Below the pieces are notes generated by a model. That model ran no database searches. It saw only the letters and a list, made by a program, of their open reading frames with translations, and was not told the DNA's origin. A stretch of 7,698 bases of DNA from a bacterium (GTDB lineage: Bacteria > Hydrogenedentota > Hydrogenedentia > Hydrogenedentiales > SLHB01): NCBI GenBank assembly GCA_024231375.1, contig JAAEQP010000793.1, positions 1 to 7,698 on the forward strand. Reading direction: 5' to 3'. Positions 1-5,655 of this stretch are shown one piece after another (the first letter of the stretch is position 1; every line of letters starts with the position of its first letter). Made by a program: the position numbers and the translations under genes.

Positions 1-32
1 AAAGCGCCCCGGCCGAATGGCCGGGGCGCTTT
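1..32 (-). terminator. Perfect hairpin terminator downstream of trpB
   Basis: Bases 1-14 and 19-32 are perfect reverse complements (14-bp stem, GC-rich core, loop GAAT). The outer three pairs are A-T, so read on the minus strand the stem ends in TTT at the window edge. It begins 23 nt past the trpB stop codon, where an intrinsic terminator is expected. The T-run may continue beyond the window. The A/T-flanked symmetry means it could also stop transcription arriving from the other side. Confidence 0.85.
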
Positions 33-55
33 GATTCAGACGTTCAGTACGGGTC

Positions 56-1423
56 CTAGAAGCCTTCCACCTGCGGGATGGCGTTCTCGGCCTGCTTGAG
101 CTTGTCTTCGTCCAAGTCGAAGTCGACGAGTTTGCCGCTGTGGAAGGCGTCGTACGACGACATGTCGAAGTGGCCGTGGCCGCTGAGGTTGAAGAGGATG
201 GTCTTGGCCTTGCCTTCTTCCTTGGCCTTGAGGGCTTCGTCCACCGTTGCCTTGATGGCGTGGGAGGATTCGGGCGCCGGGATGATCCCTTCGCAGCGGG
301 CGAACAGCTTGGCTGCTTCGAAGCACGGGTTCTGGTAGTAGGCTACGCCGCGCATGACGCCTTCGCGCACCAACTGGGCTATCTGCTGTGCAACGCCATG
401 GTAGCGCAGACCGCCAGCGTGGATGCCCGGCGGCACGAAGTCGTGGCCAAGGGTGTACTGCTTGAGCAGCGGCGTCATCTTGCCAGTGTCGCCAAAGTCG
501 TAGGCGTACAGGCCGCGGGTCAAGGTCGGGCACGCCGTCGGCTCGACCGCGATGAAATCGATGTCCTTGCCGTTGCGAAGCTTGTCCTTCGCATAGGGGA
601 ACGCGAGACCGGCGAAGTTCGATCCGCCGCCGCAGCAGCCGATTACGGTATCGGGATATTCCCCGACGCTGTCCATCTGCATGATGGCTTCTTCGCCGAT
701 GATGGTCTGGTGCAGCAGCACGTGGTTCAGCACGCTGCCGAGACTGTACTTGATCTTGCCGCCGCTCTTGGCTGCCACTTCGATGGCCTCGGAGATCGCA
801 ATGCCCAGGCTACCGGTCGTGTCCGGGTCCTGCGCGAGAACCTGCTTGCCGTAGTCGGTGGTCTCACTCGGGCTGGCGATGACGCTGCCGCCGTAGGCCT
901 GCATGAGGCTGCGGCGGTAGGGTTTCTGCGAGAAGCTGACGCGCACCATGTACACCGTGCACTTCATGTCGAACATGCTGCACGCGATGGAGAGGGCGGT
1001 GCCCCACTGGCCAGCGCCGGTCTCTGTCGTCAACTCCATGATGCCGGCTTCTTTGTTGTAGTACGCCTGAGGCACCGCAGTGTTGATCTTGTGACTGCCC
1101 GACGGGCTGACGCTCTCGTTCTTGTAGAAGATCTTGGCGGGCGTATCGAGGGCTTTCTCGAGTCGGTACGCGCGCCGAAGCGGGGTCGGACGCCACAAGC
1201 GATAGGCATCCATCACCTCGCCCGGAATCGAGATCATCGGTTCCTGCGACATCTCCTGGGCGATGAGAGCCGGTGGGAACAAGGCCTCGAGATCGGTCGG
1301 CCCCAGCGGCTGCATCGTACCGGGGTGCAGCGGCGGCGCCATCGGGTTCTTCAGGTCCGGGATGATGTTGTACCACGCATCCGGGAGCTTACTCTGGTCG
1401 AGAAGGATGTTGTACTGGTTCAT
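56..1423 (-). CDS. trpB: Tryptophan synthase beta chain, TrpB2 type (standalone)
   Basis: This 455-residue PLP enzyme is expected to condense L-serine with indole to give L-tryptophan in the cytoplasm. The start resembles other TrpB2 proteins ([18 protein letters not shown], then PPLHPGT). Visible active-site elements are the PLP lysine K112 in SGSHKINTA, the catalytic glutamate E135 in [10 protein letters not shown], the PLP phosphate loop GGGSN (265-269) and the serine motif NLSGHG (412-417). Length and N-terminal extension fit TrpB2 rather than the roughly 400-residue TrpB1. No trpA or other trp gene is adjacent, which agrees with TrpB2 acting without TrpA, often in indole salvage (family knowledge). 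I chose the ATG at 1423. An upstream in-frame TTG at 1492 lies inside the predicted -35 box, so it cannot be on the transcript. The ribosome site is weak (GGGGA, 5 nt before ATG). The gene has its own promoter and a strong terminator, so it is probably monocistronic. Confidence 0.95.
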   Translation of the reverse strand: MNQYNILLDQSKLPDAWYNIIPDLKNPMAPPLHPGTMQPLGPTDLEALFPPALIAQEMSQEPMISIPGEVMDAYRLWRPTPLRRAYRLEKALDTPAKIFYKNESVSPSGSHKINTAVPQAYYNKEAGIMELTTETGAGQWGTALSIACSMFDMKCTVYMVRVSFSQKPYRRSLMQAYGGSVIASPSETTDYGKQVLAQDPDTTGSLGIAISEAIEVAAKSGGKIKYSLGSVLNHVLLHQTIIGEEAIMQMDSVGEYPDTVIGCCGGGSNFAGLAFPYAKDKLRNGKDIDFIAVEPTACPTLTRGLYAYDFGDTGKMTPLLKQYTLGHDFVPPGIHAGGLRYHGVAQQIAQLVREGVMRGVAYYQNPCFEAAKLFARCEGIIPAPESSHAIKATVDEALKAKEEGKAKTILFNLSGHGHFDMSSYDAFHSGKLVDFDLDEDKLKQAENAIPQVEGF

Positions 1424-1462
1424 GGTTTTCCCCACTTGATTTGGTCCCCATTTCAGATGCGT

Positions 1463-1492
1463 ATAATACAACAAGACCTCGGGGAATGCCAA
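1463..1492 (-). promoter_or_regulatory. Sigma70-like promoter of trpB
   Basis: On the minus strand TTGGCA (1492-1487, five of six consensus bases) is followed after 18 bp by TATTAT (1468-1463, five of six). Transcription would begin near 1456, giving a leader of about 33 nt before the ATG at 1423. The site lies in the 138-bp gap after the DUF434 gene. That gap (1424-1561) shows only short imperfect inverted repeats (a 4-bp stem at 1543-1554 and a bulged one near 1503-1520) and no convincing terminator, so read-through from the upstream operon is also possible. Confidence 0.65.
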
Positions 1493-1561
1493 GACACTTG
1501 TTGCCGCGGGTTCTGCCCGGCCTGCTGTCCCTCAAGGAGCACCGGGAACACCCGTACGCCC

Positions 1562-2287
1562 TCAGGAAACGGGGTTGAGATCGACAATCTCGGGCGGCGG
1601 GGTCAGTCCCTGGACCCTACGCGCCGTCAGGTTGAACCAAGCATCTGCCCGATCCAGAATCCAACTGTCCGAAGTCACCACAGTTCCTTTGGCGCCCGCC
1701 ACCACGTGATCCGTCCGGCGCGTCAATGAAACCTGCCAGGTCCAGCCCGCTTCCTCCGCCATCGCAAGGCACATGGCTTTCAATCTTCCGCTGTTCGATA
1801 CGGGCGCGTCGAAATACCAATGTACTTCGGCGACACCCTTCGCGGAGAGGAATTCCCCGATGGCGCGTAGGGCCGGGCCCGTTTCCTCAACCTTGCGGTA
1901 TGAACCGTGCAGGCTGGCCAGATCGCGGATGCATCCGTCTCGACCACGCAGAAGCAGGCCGCCGGACAGGGCGCTCTCGATGGTGATGAGCGCGTTGTAC
2001 CCGTCGATGACGACTGTGGCGTCTCTCAAGGCACTCTCGTCCACCCGCGTAGCGGCCCGGTGCTCAAGGGAGGCATCGGAACACGCCCCGCCCAGTACGG
2101 CGCGCCGTTGGCGTTGGGTGAGTTGATAATGGTCGCCGACGATCTTGACGGCCCCTTTCTCGGAGTAGCGGTGGGTGAAGAGGTACGAAAGATCCTGGAC
2201 CGCTGAACGGAGGACGGGCACGTACTTGGCGCTGAACAGCCGGTCATCCTGGGGATTCTTGCCCCGATGGCGCTGTTTCGACGGCAT
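1562..2287 (-). CDS. DUF434/DUF5616-type PIN-like protein
   Basis: This 241-residue protein resembles the uncharacterised DUF434 family (COG2454). It starts with a basic segment (SKQRHRGKNPQDDRLF), followed by a helical region (about 20-75) whose features YSEKGAVKIVGDHYQLTQRQRRAV are typical of the DUF434 part, given here by key residues Y41, K44, V50, G51, D52 and R59-R62. The second half (about 90-230) looks like a PIN/NYN-type nuclease fold: DGYN at 95-98, WYFDAP around D160, TDHVV around D193, and VTSDSWILDRAD with D207 and D212. These spaced acidic residues could bind a catalytic metal ion, so an RNase role is plausible but unproven. No signal peptide or membrane segment is visible, so it is probably cytoplasmic. 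The ATG at 2287 is preceded by GGAGAGG (2299-2293) with 5-nt spacing. It is the last gene of the four-gene run, 25 bp after the sulfatase stop. Its biological role is unknown. Confidence 0.85.
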   Translation of the reverse strand: MPSKQRHRGKNPQDDRLFSAKYVPVLRSAVQDLSYLFTHRYSEKGAVKIVGDHYQLTQRQRRAVLGGACSDASLEHRAATRVDESALRDATVVIDGYNALITIESALSGGLLLRGRDGCIRDLASLHGSYRKVEETGPALRAIGEFLSAKGVAEVHWYFDAPVSNSGRLKAMCLAMAEEAGWTWQVSLTRRTDHVVAGAKGTVVTSDSWILDRADAWFNLTARRVQGLTPPPEIVDLNPVS

Positions 2288-2312
2288 GGCATCCTCTCCG
2301 GCGCCGGTTGCC

Positions 2313-3824
2313 TCAGCCCTTCAACACATCTCCCGGATGATCAGGAAACCCCTTCACGCCGCGGGACCGGTCGAACTGGTAGATCCGGCGTAGGGGACGG
2401 TCCTTGTACTCGAAGGTGCGCAGACCATTGTCGTCCAGGGCCCGATCTGCATTGGGACGCGACGCGGCGCGAACGGCTTCCGCCCGGAGCCGTTCAGCGG
2501 CGGACGCGTCGGTGGACATGCGCTCGCGTAACTCATCCGGGTCTTCCGCCACGTTGAACAACTGCTCCCGGCCGCCGTTGGCCATGAAGATGTACTTCCA
2601 ATCGCCTTCGCGCACCATGACCTTGAACTGCGGCGTGCCGGGTGTGCCGTACATCCCCACGACGCGGTCGCGCGGCGGTGCGAGTCCGTCTAGCATCCCC
2701 AGAACGCATGACCCGTCGCGCAGGTCCACATCGCCGGAGGCGGCCGTGGCGATGCCGAACAGGTCGGTGAGGCACACAAGTTCGTCGCGTTGTTCGCCTG
2801 CGGCCAGACGATCCGGCCAACTCACCAGGAACGGAATCCGGCACGACGCCTCGAAGAAGCTTTCCTTCTGCCAGGCGTGATGATCGCCCAAATGGTCGCC
2901 GTGGTCCGCGAAGAAGCAGATGACCGTGTTGTCCGCGTCGTCGCGCGCATCGACCGCGTCGAGGATGCGTCCAAGACACTGGTCGATGTACGAGATCTCA
3001 CCGTAGTACCTGGCCTTGAGCACCCGGGCGTGGGAATCGTTGATGTCTTCCGCCCAGATGAGATGGTTCATCCAGGGGATCTGCTCGTCCATGAGGTCCA
3101 CATCGCGGACGCCCCGCACCGGATTCGGCATGCGGTCGGGGTCGTACATGCGGTTGAACGGAATGGGCGGCGCGAATGGGGGATGGGGCCCTATGAAGGA
3201 CACGAATCCGAAGAACGGACGGTCGTCGTTCTGCTGAATCTGATCCACGGCGCGGTCGGCGGCCCATCCCTCCACCGTGCAGTCCGCGGGCATGGTGCTC
3301 ATCTGGGGCATGTAGTACATGTCGGTACGCTCGCCCATCAGGCCCTCGACGAAGTCGTACTCCGGGCGTTCGCGGGCGATGAACGCGCCGAAAGCGTCGC
3401 GCGCCCGCTGATCCGGCGATCCGTAGAGTTCCTCGCTGTGGAGATGAACGTCGTAACCGAGGGGCTCGTCCCACGGCGTGGTGTGGAATTTTCCAACGCC
3501 GAAGGTGCGGTACCCCCGAGCGGCCATCGTCCGGGCGAGATAGGGCCCACACCGGTCCTGCATATCGTCCGGTTGGCCGTTCACGGCCGCGGGCCGCCCA
3601 TTCTGGTACAACCCGATGGTATGCGGTTCGCGGCCGGTCCGAATCGTGTAGCGCGCCGGTACGCATACGGGGCACGTGGAGTAGCCGTTCTGAAATGCCA
3701 GTCCACGCGCTGCGAGCCGGTCGAAGTTGGGGGTGTAGATATCGGAGTTGCCCAGGGACGCGATCGTGTCGGCCCGTTGCTGGTCCGTCATGACGAATAG
3801 AACGTTGGGTTTCCGGTCTGCCAC
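2313..3824 (-). CDS. Formylglycine-dependent sulfatase (arylsulfatase family)
   Basis: This 503-residue alkaline-phosphatase-superfamily hydrolase is expected to cleave a sulfate ester. Motifs in order: PNVLFVMTDQQ with metal ligand D14; CPVCVPAR at 51-58, where C54 fits the C-x-P-x-R formylglycine signature with R58; the second signature TIRTGR (60-65); GKFH with K112 and H114; H214 in IGPHPPF; DHGDHLGDH (307-315) with metal ligands D307 and H308; and K320 in AWQKESF. The catalytic set therefore looks intact. Activity requires C54 to be oxidised by a maturase (anSME or FGE), which is not encoded here. There is no signal peptide: the core begins at residue 6. A cytoplasmic enzyme acting on an imported small sulfated substrate is therefore likely. 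The substrate cannot be assigned, and related phosphonate monoester hydrolases share these motifs. The start is a GTG with a strong Shine-Dalgarno site; the next methionine (M12) is already inside the metal motif. It lies 29 bp after the methyltransferase stop and 25 bp before the DUF434 gene. Confidence 0.92.
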   Translation of the reverse strand: MADRKPNVLFVMTDQQRADTIASLGNSDIYTPNFDRLAARGLAFQNGYSTCPVCVPARYTIRTGREPHTIGLYQNGRPAAVNGQPDDMQDRCGPYLARTMAARGYRTFGVGKFHTTPWDEPLGYDVHLHSEELYGSPDQRARDAFGAFIARERPEYDFVEGLMGERTDMYYMPQMSTMPADCTVEGWAADRAVDQIQQNDDRPFFGFVSFIGPHPPFAPPIPFNRMYDPDRMPNPVRGVRDVDLMDEQIPWMNHLIWAEDINDSHARVLKARYYGEISYIDQCLGRILDAVDARDDADNTVICFFADHGDHLGDHHAWQKESFFEASCRIPFLVSWPDRLAAGEQRDELVCLTDLFGIATAASGDVDLRDGSCVLGMLDGLAPPRDRVVGMYGTPGTPQFKVMVREGDWKYIFMANGGREQLFNVAEDPDELRERMSTDASAAERLRAEAVRAASRPNADRALDDNGLRTFEYKDRPLRRIYQFDRSRGVKGFPDHPGDVLKG

Positions 3825-3832
3825 GGTGTCCG

Positions 3833-3838
3833 CCTCCC
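3833..3838 (-). promoter_or_regulatory. Ribosome binding site fixing the sulfatase GTG start
   Basis: On the minus strand GGGAGG sits 8 nt before the GTG at 3824. With no usable ATG upstream of the DQQ metal motif, this site decides the start. Confidence 0.75.
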
Positions 3839-3853
3839 TGTTTCGTGTTGCCG

Positions 3854-4663
3854 CTACTTGAGTCCCACCCCTTTGAAGAATGTGTAACAGAACGTACCTT
3901 CGGGGCTGGCGGCGCGGTACATGTCCGCAATCCCCTTATCCCATGCCTCTTGCGTCATCATGCCTTCCGCAACTGCCTGTTCGCCGACGCCTTCCACCAT
4001 GGCCGTGAACGTGTTTCGCGAGAACCCCTCGATAAGGTCCGGTTTGCTGGCGTCGACATAGATCATGCGGGGCGTCACGCCCACGTTCTTGAATCCGGCC
4101 TCGGCCATGAGGGGGTACACCCGGCGTCCTATCAGCGAATCCCCGCCCATCTGGGCTTGCGCCCGCACCAGGCATTGCACCGCTTCCATGGCCTCGGAGG
4201 TCTCGGGGTAGCAGTAGAAGGACCCGTGGTCGCCCTCGATGACGGTGATGGTGCCACCTGGTTTCAGTACGCGTTTGAGAGCCGCGAGCGCGGCAACAGG
4301 GTCCTCCAAGTGCTCCAGTACGAAACACACAAACACGTGGTCGAATGATTCGTCCGGATAGGCGAGGTCGAATATGTTGCCTTGCTGGAGCGTCACGTTT
4401 GTGATGGCGTTCTCGTCGAGCAGCACGCGGACCTTGTCCAGCGACTCCGGCGAAATGTCCACCGACGTAATGGCGGCGTCCGGGCTGTTGCCTGCGAGGA
4501 ACACCGTTTGTCCGCCGACCCCGCACCCAGCCTCCAACACCCGGCTGCCCGCGGGATACTTGGTGTCGTGGTGCAGGAACCGGCTCAGGGCATTTGCCTG
4601 GTCATACAACCGTTCCGATTCGCGTTCCGAGTATCCATGCACGTATTCGTGGTCGCTCGTCAT
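3854..4663 (-). CDS. Class I SAM-dependent methyltransferase
   Basis: This 269-residue Rossmann-fold enzyme is expected to transfer a methyl group from S-adenosylmethionine to a substrate I cannot name. Motif I is VLEAGCGVGGQT (42-53), followed by the acidic ribose-binding D69 in TSVDISPESL. Next come a likely adenine-contacting D99 after GNIF, the post-motif strand FDHVFVCFVLEHL (107-119), and LKPGG (133-137). This is the UbiE/type 11 arrangement. The part beyond about residue 145 (FYCYPETSEAMEAV onward, with GRRVYPLMAEAGF) is probably the substrate-binding cap. No signal peptide is seen, so it should be cytoplasmic. I chose ATG 4663, preceded by AAGGAG (4680-4675) with a rather long 11-nt spacing. 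A longer frame reaching 4834 would overlap the aldolase gene and encodes Arg/Gly-rich sequence unlike a methyltransferase. It lies 23 bp after the aldolase stop and 29 bp before the sulfatase. The sequence is generic, so a small molecule, a lipid or a sugar are all possible acceptors. Confidence 0.9.
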   Translation of the reverse strand: MTSDHEYVHGYSERESERLYDQANALSRFLHHDTKYPAGSRVLEAGCGVGGQTVFLAGNSPDAAITSVDISPESLDKVRVLLDENAITNVTLQQGNIFDLAYPDESFDHVFVCFVLEHLEDPVAALAALKRVLKPGGTITVIEGDHGSFYCYPETSEAMEAVQCLVRAQAQMGGDSLIGRRVYPLMAEAGFKNVGVTPRMIYVDASKPDLIEGFSRNTFTAMVEGVGEQAVAEGMMTQEAWDKGIADMYRAASPEGTFCYTFFKGVGLK

Positions 4664-4686
4664 CCGTCGAGTTTCTCCTTCAGCAG

Positions 4687-5457
4687 CTATTCTGCATGCA
4701 TGGCGGTCTTGAGTTCCTGAATCGCCTTCGGGATGTCGCTGAATCCCCACACATTGCGGCCAACCGTGGACCCGGACGCGCCGGTCTGGACCACTTCGCG
4801 CACCATGGCCACGGCATCGTCCAAGGTCTCGCATTTCGGTCCGCCCGCCGTGACGACCGGTACCGGGGTGACCGACACGATGTCGCGGAACGAAGTGACG
4901 TCGCCCGTGTAGGGCACTTTGATGACGTCTGCGCCGTATTCCAGCGCGATGCGTACGGCGTAGAAGATGTCCTCGGGGTCGTGCGTCACGGTGTGTTGCT
5001 CGTCGCCGCTGCTCAGCGGATAGATGTGGGGAATCACCGGCAGGCCGACGCGTTCCGATTCGCGCACCACGGCGCTCAACCGGCGGATGTAGCTCATTTC
5101 CAAGTCGCCCTTCACAAACATGGCCACGGCGATGGCATCCGCGCCCAACGCGGCCACCTCATCCACCTCGGCGGTTGCCGCGAACTCAGGTTCATCCGGT
5201 CGCAACGCCGAGCTCTGCACAATGAACGGCACCTGCCCGGCGAAGGGTTCCATGAACCGCATGGCGGTACCCTTGTTCATGGTAATGGCGTCCGGGCGGC
5301 CTTCAACGATGCTTGCGATGATTGTTCCCAAGTCGCGCAGTCCCGCCGGTATCCCCGATGGGTAATTGATCAAATGGTCCACGGCCACCGTCAGAACACG
5401 GCCCGACGGATGGCTGAAGATTCGGTTCATGCGTACACGTTTGCCAAGGGCGCTCAT
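4687..5457 (-). CDS. Class I aldolase, DeoC/LacD/DhnA (FbaB) family
   Basis: This 256-residue TIM-barrel protein resembles archaeal-type class I fructose-bisphosphate aldolases and the related ADH (2-amino-3,7-dideoxyheptulosonate) synthases. The Schiff-base lysine is most likely K180 in ADVIKVPYTGD. D27 in VAVDHL and Y146 in PHIYPLS match the acid/base positions of the archaeal enzymes. Phosphate-binding loops appear as VVTAGGPK (201-208) and GASGSTVGRNVWG (226-238). It is likely cytoplasmic and should cleave or form a C-C bond in a phosphorylated sugar or keto acid; the exact substrate is not readable. The start is certain: an in-frame TGA (5460-5458) immediately precedes the ATG, and GGAGG lies 6 nt upstream. 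It is the first gene of the four-gene minus-strand run. It is not accompanied by a kinase or by aromatic-amino-acid genes other than the distant trpB, so neither a glycolytic nor a shikimate-type role is supported by context. Confidence 0.88.
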   Translation of the reverse strand: MSALGKRVRMNRIFSHPSGRVLTVAVDHLINYPSGIPAGLRDLGTIIASIVEGRPDAITMNKGTAMRFMEPFAGQVPFIVQSSALRPDEPEFAATAEVDEVAALGADAIAVAMFVKGDLEMSYIRRLSAVVRESERVGLPVIPHIYPLSSGDEQHTVTHDPEDIFYAVRIALEYGADVIKVPYTGDVTSFRDIVSVTPVPVVTAGGPKCETLDDAVAMVREVVQTGASGSTVGRNVWGFSDIPKAIQELKTAMHAE

Positions 5458-5484
5458 TCAATACCTCCGCCGGTTTGGTTTCAT
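5458..5484 (-). other. Possible mini leader ORF before the aldolase (8 residues)
   Basis: On the minus strand an ATG at 5484 opens a frame encoding MKPNRRRY, whose TGA stop (5460-5458) directly abuts the aldolase ATG in the same frame. The aldolase Shine-Dalgarno GGAGG lies inside it and creates part of the consecutive Arg codons CGG CGG AGG. Only a weak AGGG lies upstream, 10 nt from the ATG. It could couple translation or act as an attenuation-like leader, but a chance ORF is more likely. Confidence 0.2.
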
Positions 5485-5588
5485 GGTGCGCTTGCCCTGT
5501 CCGGGCGGATTCCGAGGCAGTGGCCCCGGTCAGGAGATAGCACGGCGCCAAGTCTACCACGCGTCCCCCACCAACGGAAATGGGCGCG

Positions 5589-5603
5589 GTGGCAGTCCGC
5601 CAC
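5589..5603. repeat. Short inverted repeat upstream of the ATP-grasp -10
   Basis: GTGGC (5589-5593) and GCCAC (5599-5603) are inverted around a 5-bp spacer. The repeat covers the position where a -35 element or activator/repressor site would sit for the -10 at 5613-5618. With only five matching pairs in GC-rich DNA it may be chance. Confidence 0.3.
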
Positions 5604-5609
5604 GTCAAC

Positions 5610-5618
5610 TGGTACAAT
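5610..5618 (+). promoter_or_regulatory. Extended -10 promoter of the ATP-grasp gene
   Basis: TGGTACAAT combines the TGn extension with a -10 matching five of six consensus bases. Transcription would begin near 5625, leaving a leader of about 31 nt before the GTG at 5656. No good -35 is present at the usual distance, which is normal for extended -10 promoters. Confidence 0.55.
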
Positions 5619-5641
5619 CCCATCGATAGGGCACAAGGACC

Positions 5642-5649
5642 GGGGGGAG
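5642..5649 (+). promoter_or_regulatory. Ribosome binding site fixing the ATP-grasp GTG start
   Basis: GGGGGGAG ends 6 nt before GTG 5656. It sets the start there although the same frame stays open far upstream through DNA that is antisense to the aldolase. Confidence 0.7.
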
Positions 5650-5655
5650 TCGGCT

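Larger units (their letters stand above)
5458..5655. promoter_or_regulatory. Divergent intergenic region between aldolase operon and ATP-grasp gene
   Basis: This 198-bp gap separates two genes pointing away from each other and must hold promoters for both. On the plus strand there is a recognisable extended -10 (separate entry). For the minus-strand operon I found no convincing -10/-35 pair; TATCTC preceded by TG (minus strand, near 5540) is a poor candidate. A 9-codon open frame lies directly before the aldolase (separate entry). Confidence 0.6.

Noticed and set aside
1424..1492. TTG start for trpB, 23 residues longer
   Set aside because: The TTG is part of the predicted -35 box and the extension has no resemblance to TrpB2 N-termini.
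1493..1561. Terminator between the DUF434 gene and trpB
   Set aside because: Only a 4-bp stem (1543-1554) and a bulged 6-bp stem near 1503-1520 exist, neither followed by a T-run on the minus strand.
140..1729. Plus-strand open frame of 529 codons across trpB
   Set aside because: It is antisense to a conserved full-length trpB. Its translation is rich in His, Arg, Val and Asp, as expected from the complement of GC-rich coding DNA, and no family motif was seen.
2790..3800. Plus-strand open frame of 336 codons across the sulfatase
   Set aside because: It is antisense to an intact sulfatase with all catalytic motifs; the translation shows no domain and has shadow-like composition.
2998..3930. 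Minus-strand open frame of 310 codons overlapping the sulfatase and methyltransferase ends
   Set aside because: It is a different frame of the same strand with Arg/Pro-rich translation; the sulfatase frame carries all the conserved motifs.
4664..4834. N-terminal extension of the methyltransferase by 57 codons
   Set aside because: It overlaps the aldolase coding end in another frame and encodes Arg/Gly-rich sequence; ATG 4663 begins the recognisable protein.
4594..5655. In-frame upstream extension of the ATP-grasp gene (354 codons)
   Set aside because: It runs antisense through the aldolase and across the divergent promoter. A good ribosome site and extended -10 promoter place the start at GTG 5656, where the homologous fold begins.
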